From assembly GCA_900770645.1 (NCBI GenBank), contig CAAGKY010000236.1, positions 1 through 5,082 on the forward strand: a stretch of DNA of 5,082 nucleotides. Direction: 5' to 3'. Source of the stretch: Bacilli bacterium (GTDB taxonomy: Bacteria > Bacillota_I > Bacilli_A > ML615J-28 > CAG-313). Of this stretch, positions 1-4,737 are shown in pieces. The notes under the pieces are model-generated. The model had not been told where the DNA came from. It searched no databases and was given only the letters and a program-made list of their open reading frames with translations. Positions within the stretch are counted from its first letter, which is position 1, and each line of letters starts with the position of its first letter. A program made the position numbers and the translations under genes.

Positions 1-6
1 CCTCCC
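1..6 (-). promoter_or_regulatory. Ribosome binding site of a divergent gene off the left edge
   Basis: On the minus strand these bases read GGGAGG, a good Shine-Dalgarno core. It lies downstream of a minus-strand promoter (49-77), as expected if a gene starts just outside the window and runs leftward. The start codon itself is not visible, so the gene is inferred. Confidence 0.5.
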
Positions 7-25
7 TATTAATATACTTATAATT

Positions 26-42
26 GTACACCTTTATGTACT
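26..42. repeat. Left copy of inverted repeat (candidate operator)
   Basis: GTACACCTTTATGTAC (26-41) recurs in exact reverse complement at 131-146, and one further pair (42 with 130) makes 17 bp. Each copy is itself a partial dyad, GTACA-N6-TGTAC, as for the site of a dimeric regulator. The copy lies just downstream of the predicted minus-strand transcription start. The repeat is seen directly; operator function is inferred. Confidence 0.65.
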
Positions 43-48
43 ACTAAT

Positions 49-77
49 ATTATATCAATTTATGCGACATAATTCAA
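49..77 (-). promoter_or_regulatory. Minus-strand promoter (TTGAAT-N17-TATAAT, extended -10)
   Basis: Read on the minus strand, TTGAAT (77-72) is followed after 17 nt by TATAAT (54-49). A TG one base before the -10 (TGATATAAT) makes it an extended -10 element. The predicted start is near position 42, immediately before the inverted-repeat copy at 26-41, so a protein bound there would block initiation or early elongation. It would transcribe the leftward gene whose ribosome binding site is at 1-6. Confidence 0.6.
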
Positions 78-129
78 CATTTTAATTAAATAATGTTACA
101 AAATTAACATTTTTGTCGAAACTTAAATA

Positions 130-146
130 AGTACATAAAGGTGTAC
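130..146. repeat. Right copy of inverted repeat (candidate operator)
   Basis: GTACATAAAGGTGTAC (131-146) is the exact reverse complement of the copy at 26-41. It lies where the -35 and spacer of the rightward promoter of the DUF975 gene would be, directly upstream of a TATACT -10 candidate (152-157). Binding here could repress or activate that gene. The two copies are separated by roughly 88 bp of very AT-rich DNA, so looping between bound dimers is possible. Confidence 0.65.
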
Positions 147-151
147 CTTTG

Positions 152-157
152 TATACT
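152..157 (+). promoter_or_regulatory. Candidate -10 box for the DUF975 gene
   Basis: TATACT matches the -10 consensus at five of six positions. It would give a start near 164 and a leader of about 30 nt. No convincing -35 lies 16-18 nt upstream; that space is occupied by the operator-like repeat at 131-146. This is either a weak promoter needing an activator or a mis-assigned one. An alternative rightward pair, TTGTAC (24-29) with TATTAT (48-53), would give a longer leader. Confidence 0.35.
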
Positions 158-178
158 TTTATTGCATAAAATAATATT

Positions 179-184
179 AGGAGG
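179..184 (+). promoter_or_regulatory. Ribosome binding site of the DUF975 gene
   Basis: AGGAGG is a full-strength Shine-Dalgarno, 9 nt before the ATG at 194. It fixes the start of the gene. Confidence 0.85.
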
Positions 185-193
185 AAGATTTAA

Positions 194-796
194 ATGAAAG
201 CAAGAGACTTTAGAGCAAAAGCTTGGGCAGCTTGTAAAGGAAACTGGGGAGTTGCAATTTTATCAATTATTATTGTTGGTATTATTTCTGGAATTTGTGG
301 TGTAATTCCTGCAGTTGGTAGCTTAATTACTTTAGTAATTACAGGGCCATTAATGTTAGGTTTAGTAGTTGTATTCTCTAAATTAATTAAAGGTGAAAAA
401 GCTGAAATCGTTGATTTATTTGATGGATTCAAAAACTTTGTTAACTCATTCTTATTATATATCTTAAATAGTATCTTTACATTCTTATGGTCATTATTAT
501 TTGTTATTCCAGGAATCGTGATGAGCTATGCATATTCAATGAGTTTCTATATTTTAAAAGATAACCCTGAATTAAGTGCTAATGAAGCTAGAAAACAATC
601 TATCGAAATGATGAGAGGAAATAAATGGAGATTATTCTGCTTAGATTTCAGTTTCATCGGTTGGGCATTATTAAGTATTTTAACATTCGGTATCTTAATG
701 TTATGGGTTGCTCCAGTAATGGAAGCTTCACATGCGGCATTCTATGAAAGTTTAAAACCAGCTCCTGCTGTAGTTGAAGAAGAAGTAGCTGAATAA
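194..796 (+). CDS. DUF975 family integral membrane protein
   Basis: This 200-residue protein matches the DUF975 family, which is widespread in Firmicutes and has no settled biochemical role. Family-like features are a short amphipathic N-terminus running into KGNWG (15-19), a glycine-rich hydrophobic pair of segments (about 20-61), and the central LLFVIPGIV (101-109) followed by YAYSM (112-116). After these come LKDNPELSANEA (121-132), GNKWRLF (142-148), a last hydrophobic stretch (about 152-174) and AAFYESL near the end. I count four to six membrane segments and no signal peptide. The C-terminus is acidic (EEEVAE). Length is normal for the family. The start is set by AGGAGG. The gene stands alone, with a terminator downstream (811-842) and a regulatory region with paired inverted repeats upstream. 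It is probably controlled together with the divergent gene off the left edge. Family membership is confident; function is unknown. Confidence 0.85.
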   Translation: MKARDFRAKAWAACKGNWGVAILSIIIVGIISGICGVIPAVGSLITLVITGPLMLGLVVVFSKLIKGEKAEIVDLFDGFKNFVNSFLLYILNSIFTFLWSLLFVIPGIVMSYAYSMSFYILKDNPELSANEARKQSIEMMRGNKWRLFCLDFSFIGWALLSILTFGILMLWVAPVMEASHAAFYESLKPAPAVVEEEVAE

Positions 797-810
797 TTAA
801 TTTAAAAAAC

Positions 811-842
811 AAAAGTTAAAGATAATTCTCTTTAACTTTTTT
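811..842 (+). terminator. Intrinsic terminator after the DUF975 gene
   Basis: A 12-bp stem (811-822 with 829-840) with loop TAATTC is followed by a T run (837-842). An A-rich run just before the stem (804-809) could give weak termination in the reverse direction too. Confidence 0.8.
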
Positions 843-843
843 A

Positions 844-873
844 TTGGCAAAAAATAACTTGTTTGAAAATAAT
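844..873 (+). promoter_or_regulatory. Candidate promoter of the small membrane protein gene
   Basis: TTGGCA (844-849, five of six to consensus) is followed after 18 nt by AATAAT (868-873, five of six). The predicted start is near 880, exactly where the 12-bp inverted repeat (881-934) begins. It directly follows the preceding terminator, as expected for a new transcription unit. Confidence 0.5.
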
Positions 874-880
874 AAAAATG

Positions 881-934
881 GTAAACCTATTTATGAACAA
901 AAATGGAGGTTTTTATGAGAAAAAATAGGTTTAC
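881..934 (+). promoter_or_regulatory. Inverted repeat enclosing ribosome binding site and start codon
   Basis: GTAAACCTATTT (881-892) pairs perfectly over 12 bp with AAATAGGTTTAC (923-934). The 30-nt loop holds GGAGG (905-909) and ATG (915-917), and the right arm lies in codons 3-7 of the gene. In mRNA this forms a 5' hairpin presenting or restricting the ribosome binding site; in DNA it could be a protein site. The pairing is visible in the sequence; the regulatory role is inferred. Confidence 0.55.
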
Positions 935-1376
935 TTTACCAATAGTTTTTGCTAGTATTGGCGCTCTTATAAATATTGTTGTTTCTTATTTTATTGCCTA
1001 TTTCGCAACCGGTGGTGCATTTATGAATGGTAAGTTTACTTTTGATTTTGGCGATATGTGGTTAGCTATAACTATTATGGCAATGGTTGCCCCTATATTG
1101 TCTTTAATAGGAGCTTTAATCTTAAGTAGTGCACCAAAAGCATCAGGAGTAATGTTTATCATATCTGCCTTAGAATATTTAATAGTAAGTATTTTAATTC
1201 CTGATATGTCAGCTATACCATATTTACTAGTATGTAGTATTGGTGCTGTTATTTTACTTGTTACAGGAGTTTACTGTATTGCGGTTCCACATATAAAAGA
1301 TGCGACAAGAATTGAATATAAACATCACCATGTAGAAGAAAAACAACATAGTCTTGCTGATAGTAAAAACCATTAA
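915..1376 (+). CDS. Small four-helix membrane protein of unknown function
   Basis: The protein has 153 residues. An in-frame ATG at 903 would overlap the Shine-Dalgarno GGAGG (905-909), so the real start is the ATG at 915, giving MRKNRFTLPIVFASIGAL. Hydrophobic segments lie at about 8-31, 48-71, 78-96 and 101-124. A short polar loop (33-47) rich in Gly, Phe and Asp separates the first two. The tail is soluble and charged, with clustered histidines (KHHHVEE, then QHSLADSKNH). The general plan, a small four-helix Gly/Ala-rich protein with a polar tail, recalls DUF4064-type proteins of Bacilli, but I do not see enough to assign the family. The gene has its own promoter candidate and terminator and an unusual 12-bp hairpin around its start. 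That this is a real gene is well supported; its function is unknown. Confidence 0.75.
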   Translation: MRKNRFTLPIVFASIGALINIVVSYFIAYFATGGAFMNGKFTFDFGDMWLAITIMAMVAPILSLIGALILSSAPKASGVMFIISALEYLIVSILIPDMSAIPYLLVCSIGAVILLVTGVYCIAVPHIKDATRIEYKHHHVEEKQHSLADSKNH

Positions 1377-1386
1377 TAAATTGTTC

Positions 1387-1417
1387 ATAAAGTACTGAAA
1401 AGTACTTTATTTTTTTA
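1387..1417 (+). terminator. Intrinsic terminator with GAAA tetraloop
   Basis: A 10-bp stem (1387-1396 with 1401-1410) is closed by a GAAA tetraloop, a stable GNRA type, and followed by a long T run. It ends the transcript of the small membrane protein and separates it from the DUF4430 operon. Confidence 0.85.
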
Positions 1418-1422
1418 TTTTA

Positions 1423-1431
1423 TGGTATAAT
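1423..1431 (+). promoter_or_regulatory. Extended -10 promoter of the DUF4430/S-component operon
   Basis: TGGTATAAT is a perfect -10 (1426-1431) with the TGn extension. The -35 position falls in the terminator hairpin and has no good match, so the extended -10 probably carries recognition. The predicted start is near 1438, which leaves a leader of only about 13 nt. There is no room for a cobalamin or other vitamin riboswitch. Confidence 0.65.
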
Positions 1432-1438
1432 TAAAATA

Positions 1439-1442
1439 GAGG
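1439..1442 (+). promoter_or_regulatory. Ribosome binding site of the DUF4430 gene
   Basis: GAGG, within AGAGGT, lies 8 nt before the ATG at 1451. With a predicted start near 1438 the leader is very short, so this site sits almost at the 5' end of the mRNA. Confidence 0.7.
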
Positions 1443-1450
1443 TAAAAAAT

Positions 1451-1858
1451 ATGAAAAAAGAATTAGTTTTTAAAATAGTTGTAACTTTTATAGGAATAGT
1501 AGTGGTCGCTTTGGTATGTATTTTTTTGTTAAGAGAAAATACTAGCGAAACAAAAGGTGATATTACGATTGAAGTAATTGATTTAAATGGAGAAAAAGTG
1601 ATTAATGATAAAATTTCTTTTAAAGAAGGAGATACTCTTTTAGGTCTATTAAAAGAAAATTATGAATTAAGAATTGATGATTCATATGGATCAACGTTTA
1701 TCTATGATATAGATGATGTAAAGACAGGTAATGATACTTTCTTAGGTATATATGTTAATAATGAAATGTCAATGGTAGGAGTAGATCTAATAGAATTAGA
1801 AGATGGATTAATTGTTAGTTTTAGAGTAACAATTATTGATTACGATTATGAAGAATAA
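1451..1858 (+). CDS. Membrane-anchored DUF4430 (transcobalamin-C-like) protein
   Basis: The protein has 135 residues. One hydrophobic segment (about 5-27) follows MKKE. The Cys at 23 is preceded by Val, so there is no proper lipobox, and an uncleaved N-terminal anchor with an outward-facing domain is likeliest. Residues 36-128 fit DUF4430: a beta strand (ITIEVID), then GDTLLGLLKE (60-69), corresponding to the family's 'G-tlldaLk' helix. Next comes a central part with an internal Asp-rich loop (86-95), and GIYVNNEMSMVGVDLIELEDG (99-119), matching the family pattern 'w.yyvNG....g.....l.dGD'. The C-terminus is acidic (DYDYEE). DUF4430 resembles the C-terminal domain of eukaryotic cobalamin carriers (transcobalamin, intrinsic factor). 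The gene overlaps the next, an ECF S-component-like gene, by 11 nt, which suggests a partner role in small-molecule capture. Family call is good; substrate is unproven. Confidence 0.78.
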   Translation: MKKELVFKIVVTFIGIVVVALVCIFLLRENTSETKGDITIEVIDLNGEKVINDKISFKEGDTLLGLLKENYELRIDDSYGSTFIYDIDDVKTGNDTFLGIYVNNEMSMVGVDLIELEDGLIVSFRVTIIDYDYEE

Positions 1859-2357
1859 TATATTAAGAAAATGTCTAATATACGCATTAATGGTAACCAT
1901 TATGGTAGTACAAAAATGGTTGCTTGCGATAATTCCTAATTTTCAATTTACAACTTTATTAATTATTTTGTTCTTTTTTGTATTTGGTAATAAACCAACA
2001 ATTTTAATAACTATATTATATGTAATAGTAGATAATTTATATATGGGTACTTTCCATTTAATATATACTCCTATTATGGTACTTGCATGGGTAAGTTTAG
2101 TATTAATACTATTACCATTTAAAAAATGTAATAATATATGGATATTAGCTTTAATAGGCAGTGTTCATGGCTTAATATATGCACTTTGTTATGCACTTGG
2201 TGGTGTAATATTCTATCAAATAGATATAGTAGCATATATATTAGCAGATATGCCATTCACAATATTACTTGTTGTAAGCAACTTTATTACCATTATATGG
2301 TTATATAAGCCACTACATAAAATGTTAAGTATTTTTATGGTTGAAAACGTTTGCTAA
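1848..2357 (+). CDS. ECF transporter S-component-like membrane protein
   Basis: The protein has 169 residues from ATG 1848. A TTG four codons earlier (1836) is also in frame, but ATG is more likely, and the 11-nt overlap with the DUF4430 gene plus the lack of a separate Shine-Dalgarno fits translational coupling. There are about five to six membrane segments and almost no soluble domain. The N-terminal third looks like energy-coupling-factor S components: short MKNNILRK, first helix running into QKWLLAIIPN (22-31), a second helix with TTLLIILFFFVFG (35-47), then LYVIVDNLYMG (57-67) and a helix with a conserved-looking Trp (W81). S components bind vitamins or cofactors and need the shared EcfA/EcfA'/EcfT module, which is not in this window. 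Pairing with DUF4430 suggests a cobalamin-like or other cofactor ligand, but this is inference. A different small polytopic protein cannot be excluded. Confidence 0.65.
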   Translation: MKNNILRKCLIYALMVTIMVVQKWLLAIIPNFQFTTLLIILFFFVFGNKPTILITILYVIVDNLYMGTFHLIYTPIMVLAWVSLVLILLPFKKCNNIWILALIGSVHGLIYALCYALGGVIFYQIDIVAYILADMPFTILLVVSNFITIIWLYKPLHKMLSIFMVENVC

Positions 2358-2396
2358 AACAAGTGAAAAGTGTTATAATTACAACGTAAAGTGAGG
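2351..2396 (+). promoter_or_regulatory. Promoter and ribosome binding site of the amidase lipoprotein gene
   Basis: TTGCTA (2351-2356) is followed after 17 nt by TATAAT (2374-2379) with a TGn extension (TGTTATAAT). The -35 overlaps the last codons of the S-component gene. The -10 sits in a near-perfect 14-bp dyad (2372-2385, 12 of 14 symmetric), which could be an operator. GAGG (2393-2396) lies 9 nt before ATG 2406. No terminator separates this gene from the preceding operon, so read-through is also possible. Confidence 0.7.
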
Positions 2397-2405
2397 TAAT
2401 TATTA

Positions 2406-4625
2406 ATGCAAAAACAGATTAAAAGAATTGGTTTATTATTAGTATGTATTGTTCTATCATTAATTACATTAGTTGGATGCGGTGAAGAGGAACCTGAAGG
2501 TCCAGCAGTAATTGATGTATTTGGATTTAAGGAAGAATCATATGAAATTCTATTAGACGAAACTGTTACTGTAGAATTAAATATTGATGAAGCGGCAGAT
2601 AAAACTATTATTGAGTATTCATCAGAAAACACAAATATCGCAACATTTTCAAAAGGAATTTTAAAAGGTGTTGCGGTTGGTGAAACTAATATTACAATTA
2701 GTTATGTTAATGAAACTAATAACTTAAAGAAAAGTATAAAAGTTGTTGTTAAATTATCAGAAAATGAACAAGCTTATTATGATGCAGCAAAAGCTTGGGA
2801 TAATAAAGTAATTGCATTAGAAAATTATACTGTAGAAGATATTCCTGCATTAAAAGCATTAGTGGATGAATTAGATTCTATGGAATTAGCAGTATTAAAT
2901 TATGTTACAAAAGGAGATTTAATAATTGAAATGTATGATAAAGCACGTGCATTAGTAATTATTAATATGATTAACGATTTACCAGAAACTGTAACTGTTG
3001 ATGATGAAGCAGTTATTAAAGCGGCAAGAGAAGCATATAAGAATGCGGAAGCATCAGTTAGAAAACATGTTGATAATACTGATAAATTAAGTCAAAAAGA
3101 ATCAGATTTAGCAAAAGCAATTGATGCAGCTATTCCTGATGGTGTTTCAATTTACTATGAAACTGAATCTTATACAACTGTTAATGGTAATATCGTATTA
3201 ACTACAACAACTGTTAAAAACAAAGAAGATTCAGTTATCGTATGGACTTCATCAGATCCTAGTGTTGCGAGTGTTGTTGATGGTGTTGTAACTGGACATA
3301 AAGCTGGTACAGCAATCATAACTGCAACTATTGAAGGTACAGAAACTTCTAATACAGCAGGTGTTACTATTCTTGATGGTGAATTAAGTGAAGGATTACA
3401 ATTCATTCTAGATCACCATAATAGTACTGTATATACAATAAATAATTTAATGATTGGAACATCAGGAGATCCAGATAGTCCTCCATATTTTAGTGATATT
3501 CGTGGTTCTGTAAATGATATTTTATTTAAAGAATACAAAGTTCGTGATACATATTTAGCACAAGGTAATGCAGATATAGACACATATGGTGAAATGTCAA
3601 GTGTAGAATTTATCACTGTTCACTATACTGGTAATATGAGAAAGGGTGCAAATGCGGCTGCCAATGCGGCATATTTCGTAGAAAACAATTCAGTATCTAT
3701 TCACTATACAACAGGTAATGATGGTATTTACCATTGTATGGATGATAATAAAGGTGCATACCATGCAGGTGATGGTGCATCTCTATCTGGTTCATCGGAT
3801 AACACTAATGCAGATGGAACACGTTGGGCAGGTGTTGGTGCGTTTGAATGGTTATCAACAGGTGTTAAAGCTCCAAAAGATCTTACTGCCCATGATTTAT
3901 TAAATGTAGAAGTAACAGTATCAGATGATTGTTATTATGTAATTAATGGTCAAAAAACAAAGATTAAATTACCTGAAGCATACTCATATAAAGGAAGAAA
4001 AGGTTACCATACTTATAACGATAAAGGTCAAGTTGTAAATGCTGAAACAGGTTCTGTAAGAGATGCTGAAACATACTTTAACAAAATGGGATTCAGATTC
4101 ATTGTTGAAGGTGGAGAATATAAGATGGCTAAAACTTGGTGGTGCTATACTCAAGTATATGAAGGTAGAATTTGTTCAGTTGGTGGAAACAGAAATTCTA
4201 TTGGTATTGAATCATGTGTAGATGAAGGATCTAACTTATGGTATACTTGGCAAATTACTGCTCAACTTGTTGCACACTTAATGCAAGAAAATGATTTAGA
4301 TATCAATAGAGTAGTAGGACATCACTTCTATACAGCTAAGCACTGTCCTCAACCAATGTTAGAAAATGATATGGAAATTTGGTATGAATTCCGTGAATTA
4401 ATTGAAGCAGAATATGAAAAATTAACAGAATTTGATGATTATAAATTTGAGTTATCAACAAATAGTTCTACTCATTTAAGTAGCAATGGATATGCTAAAT
4501 ATAATCGAAAAAAAGAAAACACTAATGTATGTGTTGATTATACTGTAACAGTTACAAATCCAGATGGAACAACTGAAGAAATTACATTATATTCAATGGT
4601 ACCATTAGTAAACTTAGTTAAATAA
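2406..4625 (+). CDS. Surface lipoprotein N-acetylmuramoyl-L-alanine amidase (Amidase_2) with Ig-like domains
   Basis: This 739-residue lipoprotein is predicted to cut the MurNAc-L-Ala amide bond of peptidoglycan outside the membrane. A signal peptide ends in lipobox LVGC (Cys25), followed by an acidic linker. Residues about 40-116 form a Big_2-like Ig domain (YSSENTNIATFSKG). Residues 119-242 are helical, with two related repeats (about 141-180 and 196-238). Residues about 245-323 form a second Big_2 domain (WTSSDPSVASVVDGVV). The amidase spans about 395-660. The zinc ligands by comparison with T7 lysozyme are His406 (VHYTG), His639 and Cys647, and Lys645 has the same spacing as the T7 catalytic lysine (H-x5-K-x-C). 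VSIHY (430-434), HAG (453-455) and NSIGIE (597-602) are further Amidase_2 motifs. About 140 residues are inserted between HAG and NSIGIE. Residues about 679-735 form a small beta domain (YTVTVTNPDGTTEEI). Its own promoter and terminator flank it. Catalytic competence is likely; the biological target is unknown. Confidence 0.9.
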   Translation: MQKQIKRIGLLLVCIVLSLITLVGCGEEEPEGPAVIDVFGFKEESYEILLDETVTVELNIDEAADKTIIEYSSENTNIATFSKGILKGVAVGETNITISYVNETNNLKKSIKVVVKLSENEQAYYDAAKAWDNKVIALENYTVEDIPALKALVDELDSMELAVLNYVTKGDLIIEMYDKARALVIINMINDLPETVTVDDEAVIKAAREAYKNAEASVRKHVDNTDKLSQKESDLAKAIDAAIPDGVSIYYETESYTTVNGNIVLTTTTVKNKEDSVIVWTSSDPSVASVVDGVVTGHKAGTAIITATIEGTETSNTAGVTILDGELSEGLQFILDHHNSTVYTINNLMIGTSGDPDSPPYFSDIRGSVNDILFKEYKVRDTYLAQGNADIDTYGEMSSVEFITVHYTGNMRKGANAAANAAYFVENNSVSIHYTTGNDGIYHCMDDNKGAYHAGDGASLSGSSDNTNADGTRWAGVGAFEWLSTGVKAPKDLTAHDLLNVEVTVSDDCYYVINGQKTKIKLPEAYSYKGRKGYHTYNDKGQVVNAETGSVRDAETYFNKMGFRFIVEGGEYKMAKTWWCYTQVYEGRICSVGGNRNSIGIESCVDEGSNLWYTWQITAQLVAHLMQENDLDINRVVGHHFYTAKHCPQPMLENDMEIWYEFRELIEAEYEKLTEFDDYKFELSTNSSTHLSSNGYAKYNRKKENTNVCVDYTVTVTNPDGTTEEITLYSMVPLVNLVK

Positions 4626-4668
4626 AACTAAATAATAAATACCAACACTTTTGTTGAAATGATAAAAT

Positions 4669-4704
4669 AAACGTAGACACAAAAAAAACGTGTTTACGTT
4701 TTTT
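4669..4704 (+). terminator. Intrinsic terminator after the amidase gene
   Basis: AAACGTAGACAC (4669-4680) pairs with GTGTTTACGTTT (4690-4701) over 12 bp with one G-U pair and a 9-nt A-rich loop. A T run covers 4699-4704. It ends the amidase transcript and insulates the transposase gene. Because it lies just before an IS3-type gene, the same bases might belong to the left end of an insertion element. Confidence 0.7.
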
Positions 4705-4708
4705 CTTA

Positions 4709-4729
4709 TGTTATAATAAAGTAAAGGAG
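4709..4729 (+). promoter_or_regulatory. Extended -10 promoter and ribosome binding site of the OrfA gene
   Basis: TGTTATAAT (4709-4717) is a perfect extended -10, identical to that of the amidase gene. No good -35 is seen 16-18 nt upstream, where the terminator stem lies. The Shine-Dalgarno GGAG (4726-4729, within AAAGGAGA) is 8 nt before ATG 4738. Confidence 0.65.
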
Positions 4730-4737
4730 ATGATAAT

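Noticed and set aside
1..193. CRISPR array or miniature transposon suggested by the paired repeats
   Set aside because: There are only two copies, in inverted not direct orientation, with promoter elements between them and no visible target duplication; a regulatory reading fits better.
190..432. Minus-strand open frame opposite the DUF975 gene
   Set aside because: It is antisense to a strongly supported gene and gives a low-complexity Ile/Thr/Pro-rich peptide with no ribosome binding site.
903..914. Upstream ATG at 903 as start of the small membrane protein
   Set aside because: The ATG overlaps the GGAGG that serves the ATG at 915, and nothing upstream of 903 looks like a ribosome binding site.
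1377..1450. Cobalamin or other vitamin riboswitch upstream of the DUF4430 operon
   Set aside because: Only 74 bases separate the genes, and these are filled by a terminator and an extended -10; the predicted leader is about 13 nt.
1836..1847. TTG at 1836 as start of the S-component gene
   Set aside because: An in-frame ATG four codons later (1848) gives a typical MKNN start, and the TTG has no Shine-Dalgarno.
2354..2632. Minus-strand open frame opposite the lipoprotein start
   Set aside because: Ser/Asn-rich shadow of the lipoprotein coding frame; it covers that gene's promoter and has no family resemblance.
3170..3616. Two minus-strand open frames inside the lipoprotein gene
   Set aside because: Antisense shadows of the second Ig-like domain and linker, without start signals.
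3646..3671. Small tandem repeat AATGCGGC in the amidase gene (ANAAANAA)
   Set aside because: It encodes an Ala/Asn-rich helix that fits the Amidase_2 fold, and two short copies are likely codon-level coincidence.
3718..3903. Plus-strand 61-codon frame inside the amidase domain
   Set aside because: It is out of frame within conserved amidase motifs (HAG), and its peptide is Met/Val-rich with no ribosome binding site.
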